A stretch of DNA of 64,000 nucleotides from an uncultured Chloroflexota bacterium (lineage in GTDB: Bacteria > Chloroflexota > Anaerolineae > Caldilineales > Caldilineaceae): assembly GCA_903858085.1 (NCBI GenBank), contig CAIOHJ010000308.1:1-64000 (forward strand). The letters are read 5' to 3'. The notes under the pieces are model-generated. The model was not told the DNA's origin. It did not search any database and saw only the letters and a program-made list of their open reading frames with translations. Each line of letters starts with the position of its first letter. The first letter of the stretch is position 1. A program made the position numbers and the translations under genes. This document shows positions 12,105 to 28,737 of this stretch, in pieces.

Positions 12105-12166
12105 ACGATAGGGGCAACGGCCAGCAGCAACTGGCCCCGCCCAAGCGTGCAAAGGAAGGGTTTCTC

Positions 12167-13207
12167 ATGTCGATTGACCAGCGCAAAGCCGACCACATTC
12201 GGATCAACGTGACCGAAGATGTCCAGTTTCCGAATCTGACGACCGGGCTGGAGCAGTATCGGCTGGTGCACCAGGCCCTCCCCGAAGTGGATCTGGAGGA
12301 GGTACAGCTGGAGAGCACCCTCTTTGGCCGCCGTCTGGCTGCACCCCTTCTGGTCAGTTCGATGACAGGGGGGACCCAGCAGGCAGCGCTCATCAACCGC
12401 AATCTGGCCGAAGCGGCTCAGGCCTGGCGTGTGGCGTTGGGGGTTGGCAGCCAGCGCGCCGCCATCGAGTACGAGCAGCTTCGCCCCTCTTTTCGGGTGC
12501 GGGATCTGGCGCCGGATGTTCTGCTGTTTGCCAATCTGGGCGCTGTGCAGCTCAACTATGGCTACACAGTCGACCAGTGCCGCCGAGCGGTGGAGATGAT
12601 CGAGGCTGACGCCTTGATTTTGCATCTCAACCCGCTGCAGGAGGCGGTGCAGCCCGAAGGGGATCTGCGCTGGCGCGGGCTGCTGGCCAAGATCGCTGAC
12701 GTCTGTGCACAGCTGGATCGGCCGGTGATCGTGAAGGAGGTGGGGTGGGGGATCAGCGCCCAGAGTGCCCGGCGGCTGGTCGAGGCGGGGGTGGCTGCCA
12801 TCGACGTGGCGGGGGCCGGCGGCACCTCCTGGAGCCAGGTCGAAATGCACCGGGCCCCGACCGAACGGCTGCGCCGCCTGGCGGGGGCCTTTGCCGACTG
12901 GGGCATTCCCACGGCAGACAGCCTGGTTGCTGCCGCCGCCGTGCGCGCCGAGCTGGGGCGCCCCGAGCTCCGTCTTTTCGCCAGCGGCGGTATCCGCAGC
13001 GGGCAGGAGCTGGTCAAATGTCTTGCGCTGGGCGCTGACCTGGTGGGGCTGGCCTCTCCGTTTCTCAAGGCTGCGATGGAGTCTGCCGAGGCGGTTGCTG
13101 CCGAGATGGAATTTTTGTCCACCGAGGCGCGCATCGCGATGTTCTGCAGCGGCGTGGCCTCTTTGGCTGGTCTGCGCCAGCCTGGTGTTTTGGTGAAGGA
13201 GAGATGA
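12167..13207 (+). CDS. fni: isopentenyl-diphosphate delta-isomerase, type 2 (FMN-dependent)
   Basis: A 346-residue enzyme that interconverts isopentenyl and dimethylallyl diphosphate with reduced FMN and NADPH, in the cytoplasm. Family motifs run in order: [46 protein letters not shown] and the FMN-phosphate site [11 protein letters not shown]. Length matches the family (about 350). The frame is open upstream, but the ATG at 12167 follows AAAGGAAGGG. Its stop overlaps the start of the polyprenyl synthase gene by 4 bases (ATGA), so the two isoprenoid genes form an operon: fni makes the allylic starter that the synthase elongates. Confidence 0.95.
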   Translation: MSIDQRKADHIRINVTEDVQFPNLTTGLEQYRLVHQALPEVDLEEVQLESTLFGRRLAAPLLVSSMTGGTQQAALINRNLAEAAQAWRVALGVGSQRAAIEYEQLRPSFRVRDLAPDVLLFANLGAVQLNYGYTVDQCRRAVEMIEADALILHLNPLQEAVQPEGDLRWRGLLAKIADVCAQLDRPVIVKEVGWGISAQSARRLVEAGVAAIDVAGAGGTSWSQVEMHRAPTERLRRLAGAFADWGIPTADSLVAAAAVRAELGRPELRLFASGGIRSGQELVKCLALGADLVGLASPFLKAAMESAEAVAAEMEFLSTEARIAMFCSGVASLAGLRQPGVLVKER

Positions 13208-14226
13208 TGCTCGACAACTTTGCGGCGCGCTGGCTGCCAGCGCTGGAGACCGAGATGCGCGCTGTGCTGGCGGGCGACGACCGCGCCACCCCGTTGCACT
13301 ATGGGATGATCCACTACCATATGGGGTGGGTGGACAGCCACTTTCAGCCGGTGACCTTGCTGGCGGGCAAACGGCTGCGCCCGCTGCTTTGTCTGATGGC
13401 CTGCCAGGCTGTCGGCGGGGATCCGGCGCAGGCGCTGCCGGCCGCCGCCGCAGTGGAGATCCTGCACAATTTTTCGCTGGTGCACGACGACATCGAGGAC
13501 GGCGACCTGACCCGCCGTCATCGGCCGACCTTATGGAGCGTCTGGGGGGTGCCGCAGGCCATCAACGCCGGCGACGCCATGTTTGCCCTGGCTTTTGCGG
13601 CCCTTCAGCGTCTCTCCAGGACCCAGGTCGCTGCGGCTCAGCAGCTGGCGGCGTTGCAGCTTTTCACCGACACCGCTGTTGCCTTGACCGAAGGACAGCA
13701 CCTGGACATGCACTTTGAGCAGCGCCGCCAGGTCAGCGTCGCCGAATATCTGCGCATGATCGAAGGCAAGACCGCAGCGTTGATCGGAGCCAGTGTGGCG
13801 CTCGGCGGTCTGGTGGGCGGTGACAGCATGTACGCCCCACTGCGCCGTTTTGGCCAGTCGCTCGGGCTGGCCTTTCAGATCCAGGATGACCTGCTCGGGA
13901 TCTGGGGGGATCCTGCCGTGACCGGCAAAGCCGCAGGCAACGACATTCTGCGGCGCAAAAAAAGTCTGCCCCTGCTGCACGCGCTCAACGACCCGCTCTG
14001 CGGCGAAGCGCTGCATGCGTTGCTCTGGAGCGATCGGCTCACCGACGCCGACCTGCCAGAAGCGCTGCGTCTCCTTGAACAGGCTGGCGCACGCACCTAT
14101 GCCACCGACCAGATGAGGCGCTTTTACACCGCCAGCCAGCAGGCGCTGCAGGAGGCTTTGGGTGCAGAGGCCCCTGCCAGCCTGCTCTGGGCGACAGCCA
14201 ACTGGCTGATGCAGCGGCAGAGCTGA
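13204..14226 (+). CDS. polyprenyl (geranylgeranyl/farnesyl-type) diphosphate synthase
   Basis: A 340-residue trans-prenyltransferase that condenses allylic diphosphates with isopentenyl diphosphate. The first Asp-rich motif is [10 protein letters not shown] and the second is [13 protein letters not shown]; the GKRLRP-type substrate motif appears as [11 protein letters not shown]. These are all the catalytic hallmarks. Chain length cannot be set from sequence. It overlaps fni by 4 bases and is translated with it. Confidence 0.92.
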   Translation: MMLDNFAARWLPALETEMRAVLAGDDRATPLHYGMIHYHMGWVDSHFQPVTLLAGKRLRPLLCLMACQAVGGDPAQALPAAAAVEILHNFSLVHDDIEDGDLTRRHRPTLWSVWGVPQAINAGDAMFALAFAALQRLSRTQVAAAQQLAALQLFTDTAVALTEGQHLDMHFEQRRQVSVAEYLRMIEGKTAALIGASVALGGLVGGDSMYAPLRRFGQSLGLAFQIQDDLLGIWGDPAVTGKAAGNDILRRKKSLPLLHALNDPLCGEALHALLWSDRLTDADLPEALRLLEQAGARTYATDQMRRFYTASQQALQEALGAEAPASLLWATANWLMQRQS

Positions 14227-14238
14227 CAGGGAAGGCTG

Positions 14239-14267
14239 GCCAGAAAGGGGCGCTCTCCCTTCCTGGC
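14239..14267. terminator. bidirectional hairpin between convergent genes
   Basis: GCCAGAAAGGG (14239-14249) pairs with CCCTTCCTGGC (14257-14267) with one mismatch and a 7-base loop. It sits in the 63-base gap between the polyprenyl synthase and the E2 gene, which converge. There is no strong U-tract on either side. Confidence 0.45.
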
Positions 14268-14289
14268 ACAACACGTTTCTCCTGGCAGC

Positions 14290-15720
14290 TCAGGCGCCTT
14301 CGAGCTGCCGCTTGACCGCGGCACAGAAGGCGTCCGCAGTCGCCCCATCCAACACCCGGTGGTCGTAGCTGAAGCCCAGCGTCGCCATCGGCTTGAAGAC
14401 AAGCGCGTCCCCCGGATTGGGGTCCAGCGGATGCCCCTGGCTGACCACGACAGCCCGTTTTTCGATGGCCCCGACCCCCAGGATGCCGACCTGCGGCTGC
14501 ACGATGATCGGGGTCTGAAAACGGCTGCCCGAGGTCCCGTAGTTGCTGAGGGTAAAGGTGCCGTCGCTCAGGTCCGCCTGCGTCAAGGCGTTCTTGCGGG
14601 CCCGCTCTGCCAGGTCGTTGACGGCACGCGCCAGCCCCAACAGGTTGAGTTCGCCAGCCTGTTTGATGACAGGCACGATCAACCCCCCTAGCCCGTTGGC
14701 GTCCATCGGCAGTGCGGTCGCCATGCCGATGTGGTAGCTCCGCTTGATCAGGATCCCTTCTTCGGTCCAGGTCGCGTTGGCCGCCGGCACGGCCTTGAGG
14801 CCAGCCACAATCGCCTCGACAAAATAGGCTGTGATGGTGAGATTGACCCCGGCGGCCGCAAATTCCTGTTTGTGGGCTGCCCGGTGGCGCAACACTGCGC
14901 TCATGTCGACATCCCACATCGTCGTCACGTGGGGAGCGGTGAACAGACTCTGGGTCGTGTTGCGCGCCACGGCCACGCGCATGCGCGAGAGTTTGACCAG
15001 CTCTTCGCCCGCCCGCGCCGGGGCCGCTGTCGGGGCCGCTGCCGGGGCTGCTGTCGGGGCCGCCGCTGGAGCCGCTGCCGGGGCCGCTGCCGGGGCCGCC
15101 GCTGGGGCTGGGGGGTAGGCGGGTTCGACCCGTACGCTCCTGCCTTGGGTGCGGCTGGCCAGAGCGCTGAGCAGGTCGTACTTGGTCAGGGTGCTCAGCG
15201 GTCGGTCGCCCGCCACCTCGCGCAGGTGGAGGTTGTGGTCGGCTGCCAGACGGCGAACCACCAGGCTGGCGCTGTCGGTCAGCTCCCCGGGCAGGGCCTC
15301 CCCGGCCGGGGAGGCAGGAGCCTCACGATGGGACAGCACATCCTGCTTGGTGATCTGTCCGCCGGGCCCGCTGCCGGCGACCCCGGCCAGGTCGACCCCT
15401 TTTTCGGCGGCGACCCGCTTGGCGACCGGGGTCGCCCGGATTTCTGTCTCGGCGGGCTGTGGCGCCGGGCTGGCTGCCTCCCCTGCTTCGCCGATATAGC
15501 CGATCACGGCGCTGATCGGCGCCAGTTCCCCCGCACGGTAGTTGATTTTGAGCAGGACACCTGAGGCTGGGGCTGGAATTTCTGTGTCGACCTTGTCGGT
15601 CGCCACCTCCAAAAGGATGTCGCCTGCCTTGACCGTGTCGCCGACCGCCATGCGCCAGCGGCTGACAGTGACATCTTCGACCCCTTCGCCGGCGTCCGGC
15701 AGTCTGATTTCAGTTGCCAT
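14290..15720 (-). CDS. 2-oxoacid dehydrogenase E2 (dihydrolipoamide acyltransferase)
   Basis: A 476-residue core subunit that passes the acyl group from E1 to CoA through a lipoyl arm. Domain order: one lipoyl domain (residues 1-78, lipoyl Lys in TDKVD, about 43), a peripheral subunit-binding domain (about 95-131, with [13 protein letters not shown]), a second, more divergent binding-domain-like segment (about 152-187, ending [10 protein letters not shown]), an Ala-Pro linker (about 203-240) and the catalytic domain with DHRVLDGA (His about 454). It lies 8 bases downstream of E1beta. It could belong to a pyruvate, acetoin or branched-chain complex. No E3 (lipoamide dehydrogenase) gene is in the window. 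Confidence 0.93.
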   Translation of the reverse strand: MATEIRLPDAGEGVEDVTVSRWRMAVGDTVKAGDILLEVATDKVDTEIPAPASGVLLKINYRAGELAPISAVIGYIGEAGEAASPAPQPAETEIRATPVAKRVAAEKGVDLAGVAGSGPGGQITKQDVLSHREAPASPAGEALPGELTDSASLVVRRLAADHNLHLREVAGDRPLSTLTKYDLLSALASRTQGRSVRVEPAYPPAPAAAPAAAPAAAPAAAPTAAPAAAPTAAPARAGEELVKLSRMRVAVARNTTQSLFTAPHVTTMWDVDMSAVLRHRAAHKQEFAAAGVNLTITAYFVEAIVAGLKAVPAANATWTEEGILIKRSYHIGMATALPMDANGLGGLIVPVIKQAGELNLLGLARAVNDLAERARKNALTQADLSDGTFTLSNYGTSGSRFQTPIIVQPQVGILGVGAIEKRAVVVSQGHPLDPNPGDALVFKPMATLGFSYDHRVLDGATADAFCAAVKRQLEGA

Positions 15721-15728
15721 GCTTCCCC

Positions 15729-16712
15729 CTATTTCATCATTTCCAGGACAGCAGCTTTGATGTTGCGCTTCCAGGGCAGGAGTTCTTCTTCAAGCGGCTT
15801 GGAGACCGGCAGAGATGCAGGGGCCATGCCGAGCCGGCGAGCCGGCGCTTTGAGCAGATAGGGGGCCTCTTCGTAGGTGCGTGCCACGATTTCGGCGCCG
15901 ATGCCAGCATTGGACTGGGACTCGTGGACGGCCAGCAGCCGCCCGGTTCTGGCCACCGATGTGAGCACCCCCTCCATATCGAGCGGGGTGATGCTGCGCA
16001 GGTCGACGATTTCAAGGTCGATCCCCTGCTCGGCCTGCAGCTCTTCGGCAGCTTCGAGCGCCTGCAGCAAGGTATACCCAAAGGTGGCCAGGGTGAGGTC
16101 TTTGCCCGCCCGTTTCACTTCTGACTTGCCGATCGGAACGGTGTAGTCGACCTCGGCGTCGGGCAGCTCCCCGCGTGTGAAGTAGAGCATTTTGTGCTCC
16201 AGAAAGAGCACAGGGTTTTCGTCGCGAATGGCTGAGACCAACAGCCCTTTGGCGTCGTAGGGGGTCGAGGGGGCCACCACTTTGATGCCGGGAAATTGGG
16301 CGAAGGTGCTCTCGACGCTGCTGCTGTGCTGCGATCCATAGCCCTTGCCGCCCCCCTGCTGGCCGCGGATCACCATCGGCACATTCAGAAGCCCACCGGT
16401 CATGTAGTGCATCTTGGCGGCCTGGTTGAAGATCTGGTCTGCGCAGACCAGATAGAAGTCCATGTACATGAGTTCGACGATGGGGCGCAGCCCCGCCATG
16501 GCGGCACCGACCGCCATTCCCATGAACCCCTGCTCGCTGATCGGGGTATCGATCACGCGGCGCTCCCCAAACTCGTCGAGCAGATTGCGCGTCACCCGGA
16601 AGAGCCCGCCGTAGTGGCCGATGTCTTCGCCGATCAAAAAGACCCGCTCGTCGCGCTGCATCTCTTCGCGCAGCGCCTCGTTGATTGCCTGGATGAAAGT
16701 TGTCTTGCGCAT
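15729..16712 (-). CDS. 2-oxoacid dehydrogenase E1 component, beta subunit
   Basis: A 327-residue TPP-dependent subunit. It has the family blocks [34 protein letters not shown] and [19 protein letters not shown], and the transketolase C-terminal domain with [10 protein letters not shown] and [13 protein letters not shown]. The reading frame extends upstream into the E1alpha gene; the ATG at 16712 with AAGGTG before it lies 4 bases after the E1alpha stop and matches the family's start. It forms the alpha2beta2 E1 with its neighbour. PdhB, AcoB and BkdAB-type proteins are hard to separate by eye. Confidence 0.93.
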   Translation of the reverse strand: MRKTTFIQAINEALREEMQRDERVFLIGEDIGHYGGLFRVTRNLLDEFGERRVIDTPISEQGFMGMAVGAAMAGLRPIVELMYMDFYLVCADQIFNQAAKMHYMTGGLLNVPMVIRGQQGGGKGYGSQHSSSVESTFAQFPGIKVVAPSTPYDAKGLLVSAIRDENPVLFLEHKMLYFTRGELPDAEVDYTVPIGKSEVKRAGKDLTLATFGYTLLQALEAAEELQAEQGIDLEIVDLRSITPLDMEGVLTSVARTGRLLAVHESQSNAGIGAEIVARTYEEAPYLLKAPARRLGMAPASLPVSKPLEEELLPWKRNIKAAVLEMMK

Positions 16713-16716
16713 CTTG

Positions 16717-17739
16717 TTACACCTTATAGACATCCGTGTAGGCTTCGGCCACGTCGGGCCAGGGAGCCTCCAGGGCGAATTCGACGGCGGACTGGACTTC
16801 CTGTTCGACCTCGGCACGCAACTGGGCGAGCAGGTCGGCAGCCACCCCTCGCCCCAACAAGGTTTGCTGCAGCTGGGTCAACGGCTCGTAGCTGCGCTGC
16901 ATGTCGATCTCTTCTGCACTCCGGTAGGTTTCCAAATCGTTGGCCATGTGGCCAGCCAGTCGGTAGGTGACCCCTTCGATAAAGGTCGGCCCTTCGCCAG
17001 CCCGGGCACGCGCTGCCGCCCGGGCAACCGTCTCATAGACGACTTCGACATTGTTCCCGTCGATCTGCACGCTTTCCATCCCATAAGCCCGCGCAAAGAG
17101 ATGGATCTCTGCGACCGAAGAGGTGCGCGAGATCGGCGTCATCTCGGAGTAGCGGTTGTTTTCGCAGTAGAAGATCACCGGCAGCTTCCACTTCTGCGCC
17201 ATGTTGAAGGTCTCGTGCATCAACCCCTGGTAGAGCGCGCCTTCACCAAAAAAGGTGATGGCCACCCGATCGTCGCCGCGGATTTTGGCGGCCAGCGCCA
17301 TGCCTGCGGCATGGGGGACCTGGGCGCCGACAATTCCGTTGGCCCCCATCAACCCCAGGGAGGGGTCCAGAAAATGCATCGACCCCCCTTTGCCCTTGGC
17401 AAAGCCAGGGGCCTTTCCCAGCACTTCACAGATCGCTCGCCGGGGGTCCATGCCGCGCGCCAGCGAGTGGTGGTGGCCGCGGTAGGTGCAGGTCAGGTAG
17501 TCTTGCGGGCGGAGTGCCGCTGCCATGCCGACCGCCGCACCTTCATGTCCGATCGCGGTGTGCATAGCGCCGCCGATCTTGCCAGAGCCAGCCAGGTCGA
17601 GCAAAGATTCCTCGACCCGCCGAATCAACACCATCTTCCGATACATCGAGAGGAGCTGTTCTGTGGCCAGGACGGCTGTGGCCTCTGCTACAGCCGCCTT
17701 CGCCGAAGGTACACTGGCCTTTAAGGAAGGTTCTGCCAT
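16717..17739 (-). CDS. 2-oxoacid dehydrogenase E1 component, alpha subunit
   Basis: A 340-residue TPP-binding subunit that decarboxylates a 2-oxoacid. Seen: [40 protein letters not shown] and the TPP/Mg motif, which here reads [10 protein letters not shown] with ENN about 28 residues on. The usual GDG is thus GEG (Glu166), a conservative change at a metal ligand. An ATG at 17739 with GAGGAT before it is chosen over longer frames. First gene of the E1alpha-E1beta-E2 operon. The set resembles pyruvate/acetoin dehydrogenases in length and motif order. Confidence 0.92.
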   Translation of the reverse strand: MAEPSLKASVPSAKAAVAEATAVLATEQLLSMYRKMVLIRRVEESLLDLAGSGKIGGAMHTAIGHEGAAVGMAAALRPQDYLTCTYRGHHHSLARGMDPRRAICEVLGKAPGFAKGKGGSMHFLDPSLGLMGANGIVGAQVPHAAGMALAAKIRGDDRVAITFFGEGALYQGLMHETFNMAQKWKLPVIFYCENNRYSEMTPISRTSSVAEIHLFARAYGMESVQIDGNNVEVVYETVARAAARARAGEGPTFIEGVTYRLAGHMANDLETYRSAEEIDMQRSYEPLTQLQQTLLGRGVAADLLAQLRAEVEQEVQSAVEFALEAPWPDVAEAYTDVYKV

Positions 17740-17839
17740 TGTTTGCGTATCCTCGATTTCGACCGGCAGCCTGTTCTGCCTGGATGTGGTACCTGGTTTG
17801 GAACGGGCATCAATGCGCCCAAGTTTTGTATGACAACCG

Positions 17840-17866
17840 ATTATAGCATACATTGGGGGGAAGCAA
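17840..17866 (-). promoter_or_regulatory. extended -10 promoter for the E1-E2 operon
   Basis: Read on the minus strand: TTGCTT (complement 17861-17866), 15 bases, then TGCTATAAT, with the perfect -10 TATAAT at complement 17840-17845 and an upstream TG. It would start transcription near 17833, about 95 bases before the E1alpha ATG. Confidence 0.6.
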
Positions 17867-17980
17867 ATGTCACCGCACACCTGCGGGCGATTGCTGCAAC
17901 CCCTTTGCCCTGCTGCATCCGGAGACTGCTGGGGAAATGGTAGACGGAGAGAGCGGTTTTTTGACGAAAGATGAAGAAAG

Positions 17981-19198
17981 ATGCCGACACACAAGCTGGC
18001 TGGGCAGGCCCAGCCGACCACCGACACGACACAGGCCGTCCACGCGGGGGAAGCACGCTTTCGAGCGCACCACAGCCTGACTGTTCCGATCGTCCAGAGT
18101 GCTGTCTATACCTTTGCGAGCACGGCCGACCTGGTCGCCTACACCGAGGATCGTCTCTTCTGGGAGGCCCCCGAACGGGAGGAGTATGGGCGCTACGGCA
18201 ACCCGACCGTGCGCGCCCTCGAAGCCAAGATCGCCGAACTGGAAGGTGCCCAGGATGCGATCGCGGTCGGCAGCGGGATGTCTGCCGTGACCGCCACCCT
18301 GCTGCTGCTTCTGCAGCCCGGCCAGCATTTTCTGCTGACCGACCAGTGCTATCCCAGCACGCTCGAATTCAGCCGTAAGTTTCTGCACCGCTACGGGATC
18401 GACTGCACCTTGGTTCCCTTCGGCGACGACCAGGCGCTCACAGCGGCGATTCGCCCCGAGACCCGTCTGATTTTTTCAGAATCTCCGACCAATCCCTTTA
18501 TGCGTTGTCTGGATCTGGAACGGTTGGTGGCGATCGCACGGCGCCACCAGCTGTTGACGGTGGTCGACGCCACCTTTGCAACACCGTACAACCAACGCCC
18601 GCTCCAGTTCGGGGTCGACCTGGTCCTCCACAGCCTGACCAAATACCTGGGCGGCCACAACGATCTGATGGGGGGCTCGGTGGCAGGTCGTTTCGACCTG
18701 ACCACCCCGCTGCGTCAGATGCAGCATCTGTTTGGCTGCCTGCTGGCTCCCCAGACGGCCTATCTGACGCTGCGTGGGATCAAGACGCTGCCGCTGCGGG
18801 TGGCGCGCCAGAACGAGAGCGGCCTGGCGGTCGCTCGGTTTCTGGAAGAGCACCCCAAGGTGCGCCGGGTCTGGTACCCGCTGCTGGAAAGCCACCCGGA
18901 CTACGCTGTGGCCAGCGCCACGCTGCGCGGGGGAGGCGGTGTGGTCAGTTTTGAGGTCGACGGCGACGGCGAGCGCGCCCACCGCCTGATCGACGCGCTG
19001 CGCATCCCCACGATCGGCCCCAGCCTTGGCGGCGTCGAAAGCATGGTCAGCCCCCTCGCTCTCATGGGCTATGCCATGACCCCTCCCGAAGAACGGTTGG
19101 CTCTGGGCATCCGCGACGAACTGGTGCGTCTCTGCCTGGGCATCGAAGAAACCGACGCCCTGCTGGCTGACCTCGCCCAGGCGCTGGACCAGATCTAG
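17981..19198 (+). CDS. trans-sulfuration PLP enzyme (cystathionine gamma-synthase / gamma-lyase type)
   Basis: A 405-residue PLP enzyme of the Cys/Met metabolism family. The Schiff-base lysine is in [12 protein letters not shown]; the PLP-phosphate loop is [18 protein letters not shown] and the C-terminal [12 protein letters not shown] are also diagnostic. The aromatic residue and RYGNPT segment near the N-terminus fit the family. Substrate choice (cystathionine synthase, lyase or methionine gamma-lyase) is not decidable by eye. The ATG at 17981 is preceded by a purine-rich GAAGAAAG. A methyltransferase gene starts 13 bases after its stop and is probably co-transcribed. Confidence 0.88.
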   Translation: MPTHKLAGQAQPTTDTTQAVHAGEARFRAHHSLTVPIVQSAVYTFASTADLVAYTEDRLFWEAPEREEYGRYGNPTVRALEAKIAELEGAQDAIAVGSGMSAVTATLLLLLQPGQHFLLTDQCYPSTLEFSRKFLHRYGIDCTLVPFGDDQALTAAIRPETRLIFSESPTNPFMRCLDLERLVAIARRHQLLTVVDATFATPYNQRPLQFGVDLVLHSLTKYLGGHNDLMGGSVAGRFDLTTPLRQMQHLFGCLLAPQTAYLTLRGIKTLPLRVARQNESGLAVARFLEEHPKVRRVWYPLLESHPDYAVASATLRGGGGVVSFEVDGDGERAHRLIDALRIPTIGPSLGGVESMVSPLALMGYAMTPPEERLALGIRDELVRLCLGIEETDALLADLAQALDQI

Positions 19199-19211
19199 GA
19201 GGGGCCCGCCG

Positions 19212-19994
19212 ATGGACGCTCGCCAGCTGCGCCGCTACAACGCCCAGGCCTGGGACAAGGCCGTCGAACGTGCCAGCCGCTGGACGCTCCCGGTGACGGC
19301 CGAGGCGATCGCAGCTGCCCGGCAGGGGCACTGGCAGATCGGGCTGACCCCGACCTCTCCGGTGCCTGCCAGCTGGTTCCCCCCGCTGGCAGGGGCTGCC
19401 GTCCTCTGTCTGGCTGGCGGCGGCGGCCAACAAGGACCGCTGCTGGCCGCCGCCGGTGCCCGGGTCACGGTCTTCGACAACTCTCCCCAGCAGCTGGCCC
19501 AGGACCGGTTTGTGGCCCGCCGCGATGGGCTGACGTTGCACACCGTCGAAGGAGACATGCAGGATCTGAGCGCTTTCGCCGACGGCGTCTTTGACCTGAT
19601 TGTGCACCCCACCTCCAATCTTTTTGTCCCCGAAGTCCGGCCGGTCTGGGCTGAAGCCGCTCGGGTGCTGCGGCCGGGCGGCCTCCTGCTGGCAGGCTTT
19701 TGCAACCCAGCCAGCTATCTTTTCGACCAGGAGCTGGCCGATGCGGGGATCCTCCAGGTGCGCCACCGTCTGCCCTACTCGGACCTCACCAGCCTGAGCG
19801 CCGCCGAACGCGCCTGCTACCTGGCCGACCTGCAGCCGCTCGAATTCGGCCACACCCTGACCGACCAGCTGGGCGGCCAGCTGGACGCGGGGTTGATCAT
19901 CACCGGTTTTTACGAGGACAGCTGGCCAGGCACCGCCCTGCACGACTTCATGCCCGCTTACCTGGCGACGCGCAGCCTCAAACCAGCGCCCTGA
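19212..19994 (+). CDS. class I SAM-dependent methyltransferase
   Basis: A 260-residue methyltransferase. Motif I appears as [15 protein letters not shown], with the acidic residue of the SAM ribose site in VTVFDNS; a [11 protein letters not shown] motif II region and [13 protein letters not shown] motif follow. AGGAGGGG precedes the ATG at 19212. It follows the trans-sulfuration gene closely, so it may serve sulfur or SAM metabolism, but its substrate is not known. Confidence 0.85.
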   Translation: MDARQLRRYNAQAWDKAVERASRWTLPVTAEAIAAARQGHWQIGLTPTSPVPASWFPPLAGAAVLCLAGGGGQQGPLLAAAGARVTVFDNSPQQLAQDRFVARRDGLTLHTVEGDMQDLSAFADGVFDLIVHPTSNLFVPEVRPVWAEAARVLRPGGLLLAGFCNPASYLFDQELADAGILQVRHRLPYSDLTSLSAAERACYLADLQPLEFGHTLTDQLGGQLDAGLIITGFYEDSWPGTALHDFMPAYLATRSLKPAP

Positions 19995-20012
19995 AGTTGC
20001 CTGCCCGGCTGG

Positions 20013-20042
20013 TTTTTGATTTGTATGGGCCGCGGCTATGAT
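20013..20042 (+). promoter_or_regulatory. possible promoter of the M20 dipeptidase gene
   Basis: TTTTTG (20013-20018), an 18-base spacer and TATGAT (20037-20042), about 48 bases before the ATG. The -35 match is poor. Confidence 0.4.
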
Positions 20043-20090
20043 AGAAAAAGCAGGTTCTGAGAGCCCATCTGAGAAGCAAGGAGTCAAGCA

Positions 20091-21455
<1,365 letters not shown>

Positions 21456-21512
21456 ACTGCCCCCGGGGCTGGTTCCTGCCAGAGGCGGATCTGGACAAGA
21501 AGGATGGGTAGA

Positions 21513-24248
<2,736 letters not shown>

Positions 24249-24254
24249 GGGGGG

Positions 24255-26252
<1,998 letters not shown>

Positions 26253-27347
26253 TCAGCGCCCCCCTTCGACCGAGCCGCAGCGAGCCCGTTCAGCGCTCCG
26301 GTGGCCTGCCCAGGCAAAGAGCACGATGCCGAGCACGGCCCCCAGCAGCAGGGCCAGCAATTTGAAGAGACGCTCCTCGATCGACAAGGTCAACACCCCC
26401 AGCAGTGCACAGAAGAGCCAGTAGCCCACCACCAGCGCCCGTTCGTCTACCCCCATGTCCAACAGCCGAAAATGCAGGTGGTCGCGACCGCCCTGACCTG
26501 GCGACACCCCCCGTCGCCATCGGGTGACCATCAGCCACCCGACCTCGAGCGCCGGCAGGCCGACCACCATCATCACGGTCGCCAGCCGGGCCCCGCCGAT
26601 GATCCCCAATGCAGCGATCACATAGCCCAGCAGGTAGCTGCCGCTGCTGCCCATGAAGATCTGGCGTCCAAAGTTGAAGGGCAAAAAACCGAGCGCCACC
26701 CCCAGCAGCGCCACAGGCAGCAGGGCGACGCTCTGCTGCGGCGGCTCCGCTTTGAAGATCATATGCAGCGCCAGCACGGCGGCCAGGACCGCCGTCACCC
26801 CTGCCACCAGCCCGCTGGCCCCATCCAAAAAGTTGATCGTGTTCATCATCCCCATAAACCAGAAGGTGGTCAGCAGAAAAACCAGCCACCCCGGAAAGCC
26901 ATCCGGGCCCCACAGCAGCCCTGTTCCGAAGGGGTTGTTGACATGTTTGACAAAAATCAGCCCCCCACAGGCGATCAGCGCAGCCCCAAACTGGATCAGG
27001 TACTGGGGGCCAGATTTCAGCCCGATACGGTCGTCCAGCAGCCCAAAGCCCACGCAGTAGAGCGAGCCGACCAACAAGGCGGCCAGCCGCCGTTCTTCGT
27101 GGGGGTCGTTGCGCGCCGGGAACCAGGGAGCGGTGACCTCCCATGCCGGCAGCAGCGCCAACAGCAGCACCGTGACAAAAAGACCGCCGAAGAGGGCCAG
27201 CCCCCCCGTGCGCGGGACGATCCCCTGGTGCCGACGCCGTCCCCCAGGCACGTCGACCAACCCCCAGCGCCGGCCCAGCCAGCCCGCCAGCGGGGTCAAG
27301 GCCAGGGTCAGCCCCGCAGCAAAGCACAAAACGACCCCCCACACCAT
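26253..27347 (-). CDS. WecA/TagO/MraY-family phosphoglycosyl transferase with an altered catalytic motif
   Basis: A 364-residue integral membrane protein with about ten helices, of the family that attaches a sugar-1-phosphate to undecaprenyl phosphate. Seen: the N-terminal substrate motif RRRHQGIVPRTGG, the Asp pair FGLLDDRIGL (105-106), MNTINFLDGASGL and the WecA-type cytoplasmic RDHLHFRLL. The FMGDxGS motif, whose Asp is one of three essential acidic residues in MraY, reads FMGSSGS here (Ser234). It could be a poorly active or modified enzyme. It is followed without gap by the ABC-F gene and lies about 30 bases downstream of asnS. Confidence 0.87.
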   Translation of the reverse strand: MVWGVVLCFAAGLTLALTPLAGWLGRRWGLVDVPGGRRRHQGIVPRTGGLALFGGLFVTVLLLALLPAWEVTAPWFPARNDPHEERRLAALLVGSLYCVGFGLLDDRIGLKSGPQYLIQFGAALIACGGLIFVKHVNNPFGTGLLWGPDGFPGWLVFLLTTFWFMGMMNTINFLDGASGLVAGVTAVLAAVLALHMIFKAEPPQQSVALLPVALLGVALGFLPFNFGRQIFMGSSGSYLLGYVIAALGIIGGARLATVMMVVGLPALEVGWLMVTRWRRGVSPGQGGRDHLHFRLLDMGVDERALVVGYWLFCALLGVLTLSIEERLFKLLALLLGAVLGIVLFAWAGHRSAERARCGSVEGGR

Positions 27348-27376
27348 CGGAGTTCAGCCACTCCCCCCAGCCAGCA

Positions 27377-28729
27377 TCAGGGGCGCAACACGTTCAACAG
27401 CCGGGGGAACGCCGTGGTCTCACGCACATGTTCCAGGCCGCAGATCCAGGCAACCGTCCGCTCCACCCCCATGCCGAAGCCGCTGTGGACCACCGACCCG
27501 TAACGGCGCAGGTCCACATACCAGCTATACGTTTCCAAGGGGAGATGGTGGCGTTCGAGGGCAGCGACCAGCTGGCTGGCGTCGCTCATTCGCTCGCTGC
27601 CCCCCGTGATCTCTCCGTAGCCTTCCGGGGCCAACAAATCGACGCTGCGGCAGACTTCAGGTCGGCCCACCTCGGGCTCCATGTAGAACGCCTTGACCTG
27701 GGTCGGGTAGTGGTGGACAAAGACCGGTTTGTCGAACTGAGCGGCCAGAAAGGTTTCGTGCGGGCTGCCAAAATCGTCGCCCCACCGGATCGGCGGCAGC
27801 AGGTCAGGATAGCCCGGCACCGTTTCGTGCCGCTCCACAGCGGCGTTGATCTTCGCCACGGCGTCGTCGTAGTGCAGGCGCGGGAAAGGGGGGGAGACCC
27901 GCTGCAAGGCAGTGGTGTCGCGCTCCAGCACCGCCAGTTCGTGGGCGCATTCCTCCAGACAGCGCTGCACAAGGTAGCTGACGAGCTGTTCCTCGATCTC
28001 CATCAGCCCATCGAGATCGCAGAAGGCGATCTCGGGTTCGACCATCCAGAACTCCTGCAGATGACGGCGTGTCTTGCTCTTTTCTGCTCGGAAGGTCGGT
28101 CCAAAACAGTAGACCTTGCCAAACGCAAAGATGTTGGCTTCGTTGTAGAGCTGCCCGGTCTGGGCCAGATAGGCTGGCTCGCCGTGATAGTCGATCGTGA
28201 ACAGGGTGGTGGTCCCTTCGGCAGCCGCCGGGGTGAGGATCGGGGTGTCCACGTTGAGGAACCCCTGCGTGTCCAGCCAGTCGCGGATGGCCCGTACCAC
28301 CCGGGCGCGCACCCGCAGCGCCGCCCACTGCCGGGACGAACGCAGCCAGAGATGGCGGTTCTGCATCAGAAACTCGACCCCATGCTCTTTGGGCTGGATC
28401 GGATAAGGGGCGGCTTCGTTCAGGAGGGTCACGGCGCGTACGTCGAGTTCGTAGCCGCCGGGAAGACCAGGGGCGCGGGGGTCGGCTTTGACCACCCCGC
28501 TCACCAGCAGGCTGCTCTCCTGGGTGGCGGCTTTGGCCGCCTCAAACGTTGCTTCGGACACCTTCCCACGCAAGACAACTGCCTGGCAGAGACCGCTGCC
28601 GTCGCGCACCTGCAAAAATACCAGCTTGCCTTTGCCGGTTTTGGCTTGGAGCCAACCACGGAGCGTCACTTCCTGGTCGACGAAATCGACCAATGTCCGG
28701 ATGGGCACAACCTGTTCGTCTCTTTGCAT
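27377..28729 (-). CDS. asnS: asparaginyl-tRNA synthetase
   Basis: A 450-residue class IIb synthetase that charges tRNA-Asn. An OB-fold anticodon-binding domain (about 15-105) contains [20 protein letters not shown], here LQVRDGSG; motif 2 is [24 protein letters not shown] ([15 protein letters not shown]), and motif 3 is [24 protein letters not shown] (GMGVERT). The residues EPE and TGGSER are typical of AsnRS rather than AspRS. The ATG at 28729 has GAGGGA before it. An upstream GTG at 28741 would overlap the preceding stop by 4 bases but has no ribosome site. Confidence 0.94.
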   Translation of the reverse strand: MQRDEQVVPIRTLVDFVDQEVTLRGWLQAKTGKGKLVFLQVRDGSGLCQAVVLRGKVSEATFEAAKAATQESSLLVSGVVKADPRAPGLPGGYELDVRAVTLLNEAAPYPIQPKEHGVEFLMQNRHLWLRSSRQWAALRVRARVVRAIRDWLDTQGFLNVDTPILTPAAAEGTTTLFTIDYHGEPAYLAQTGQLYNEANIFAFGKVYCFGPTFRAEKSKTRRHLQEFWMVEPEIAFCDLDGLMEIEEQLVSYLVQRCLEECAHELAVLERDTTALQRVSPPFPRLHYDDAVAKINAAVERHETVPGYPDLLPPIRWGDDFGSPHETFLAAQFDKPVFVHHYPTQVKAFYMEPEVGRPEVCRSVDLLAPEGYGEITGGSERMSDASQLVAALERHHLPLETYSWYVDLRRYGSVVHSGFGMGVERTVAWICGLEHVRETTAFPRLLNVLRP

Positions 28730-28737
28730 CGCGTCCC

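Larger units (their letters stand above)
11837..12166. other. divergent intergenic region with a short-ORF signal
   Basis: About 330 bases between the LysM/Cna-B gene and fni. On the minus strand a weak promoter fits TTGAGC (complement at 11891-11896), a 17-base spacer and TAGCAC (complement at 11868-11873). On the plus strand a 12-codon ORF with a good SD (12019-12057) and a promoter (12075-12104) are listed separately. No RNA gene was recognised. Confidence 0.4.

Noticed and set aside
17866..17980. Possible SAM riboswitch before the trans-sulfuration enzyme
   Set aside because: A CTGCAACCCC...CTGCTGCATCC pattern slightly recalls a SAM-I core, but the conserved 5' part and closing helix are missing. 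A covariance-model search would decide.
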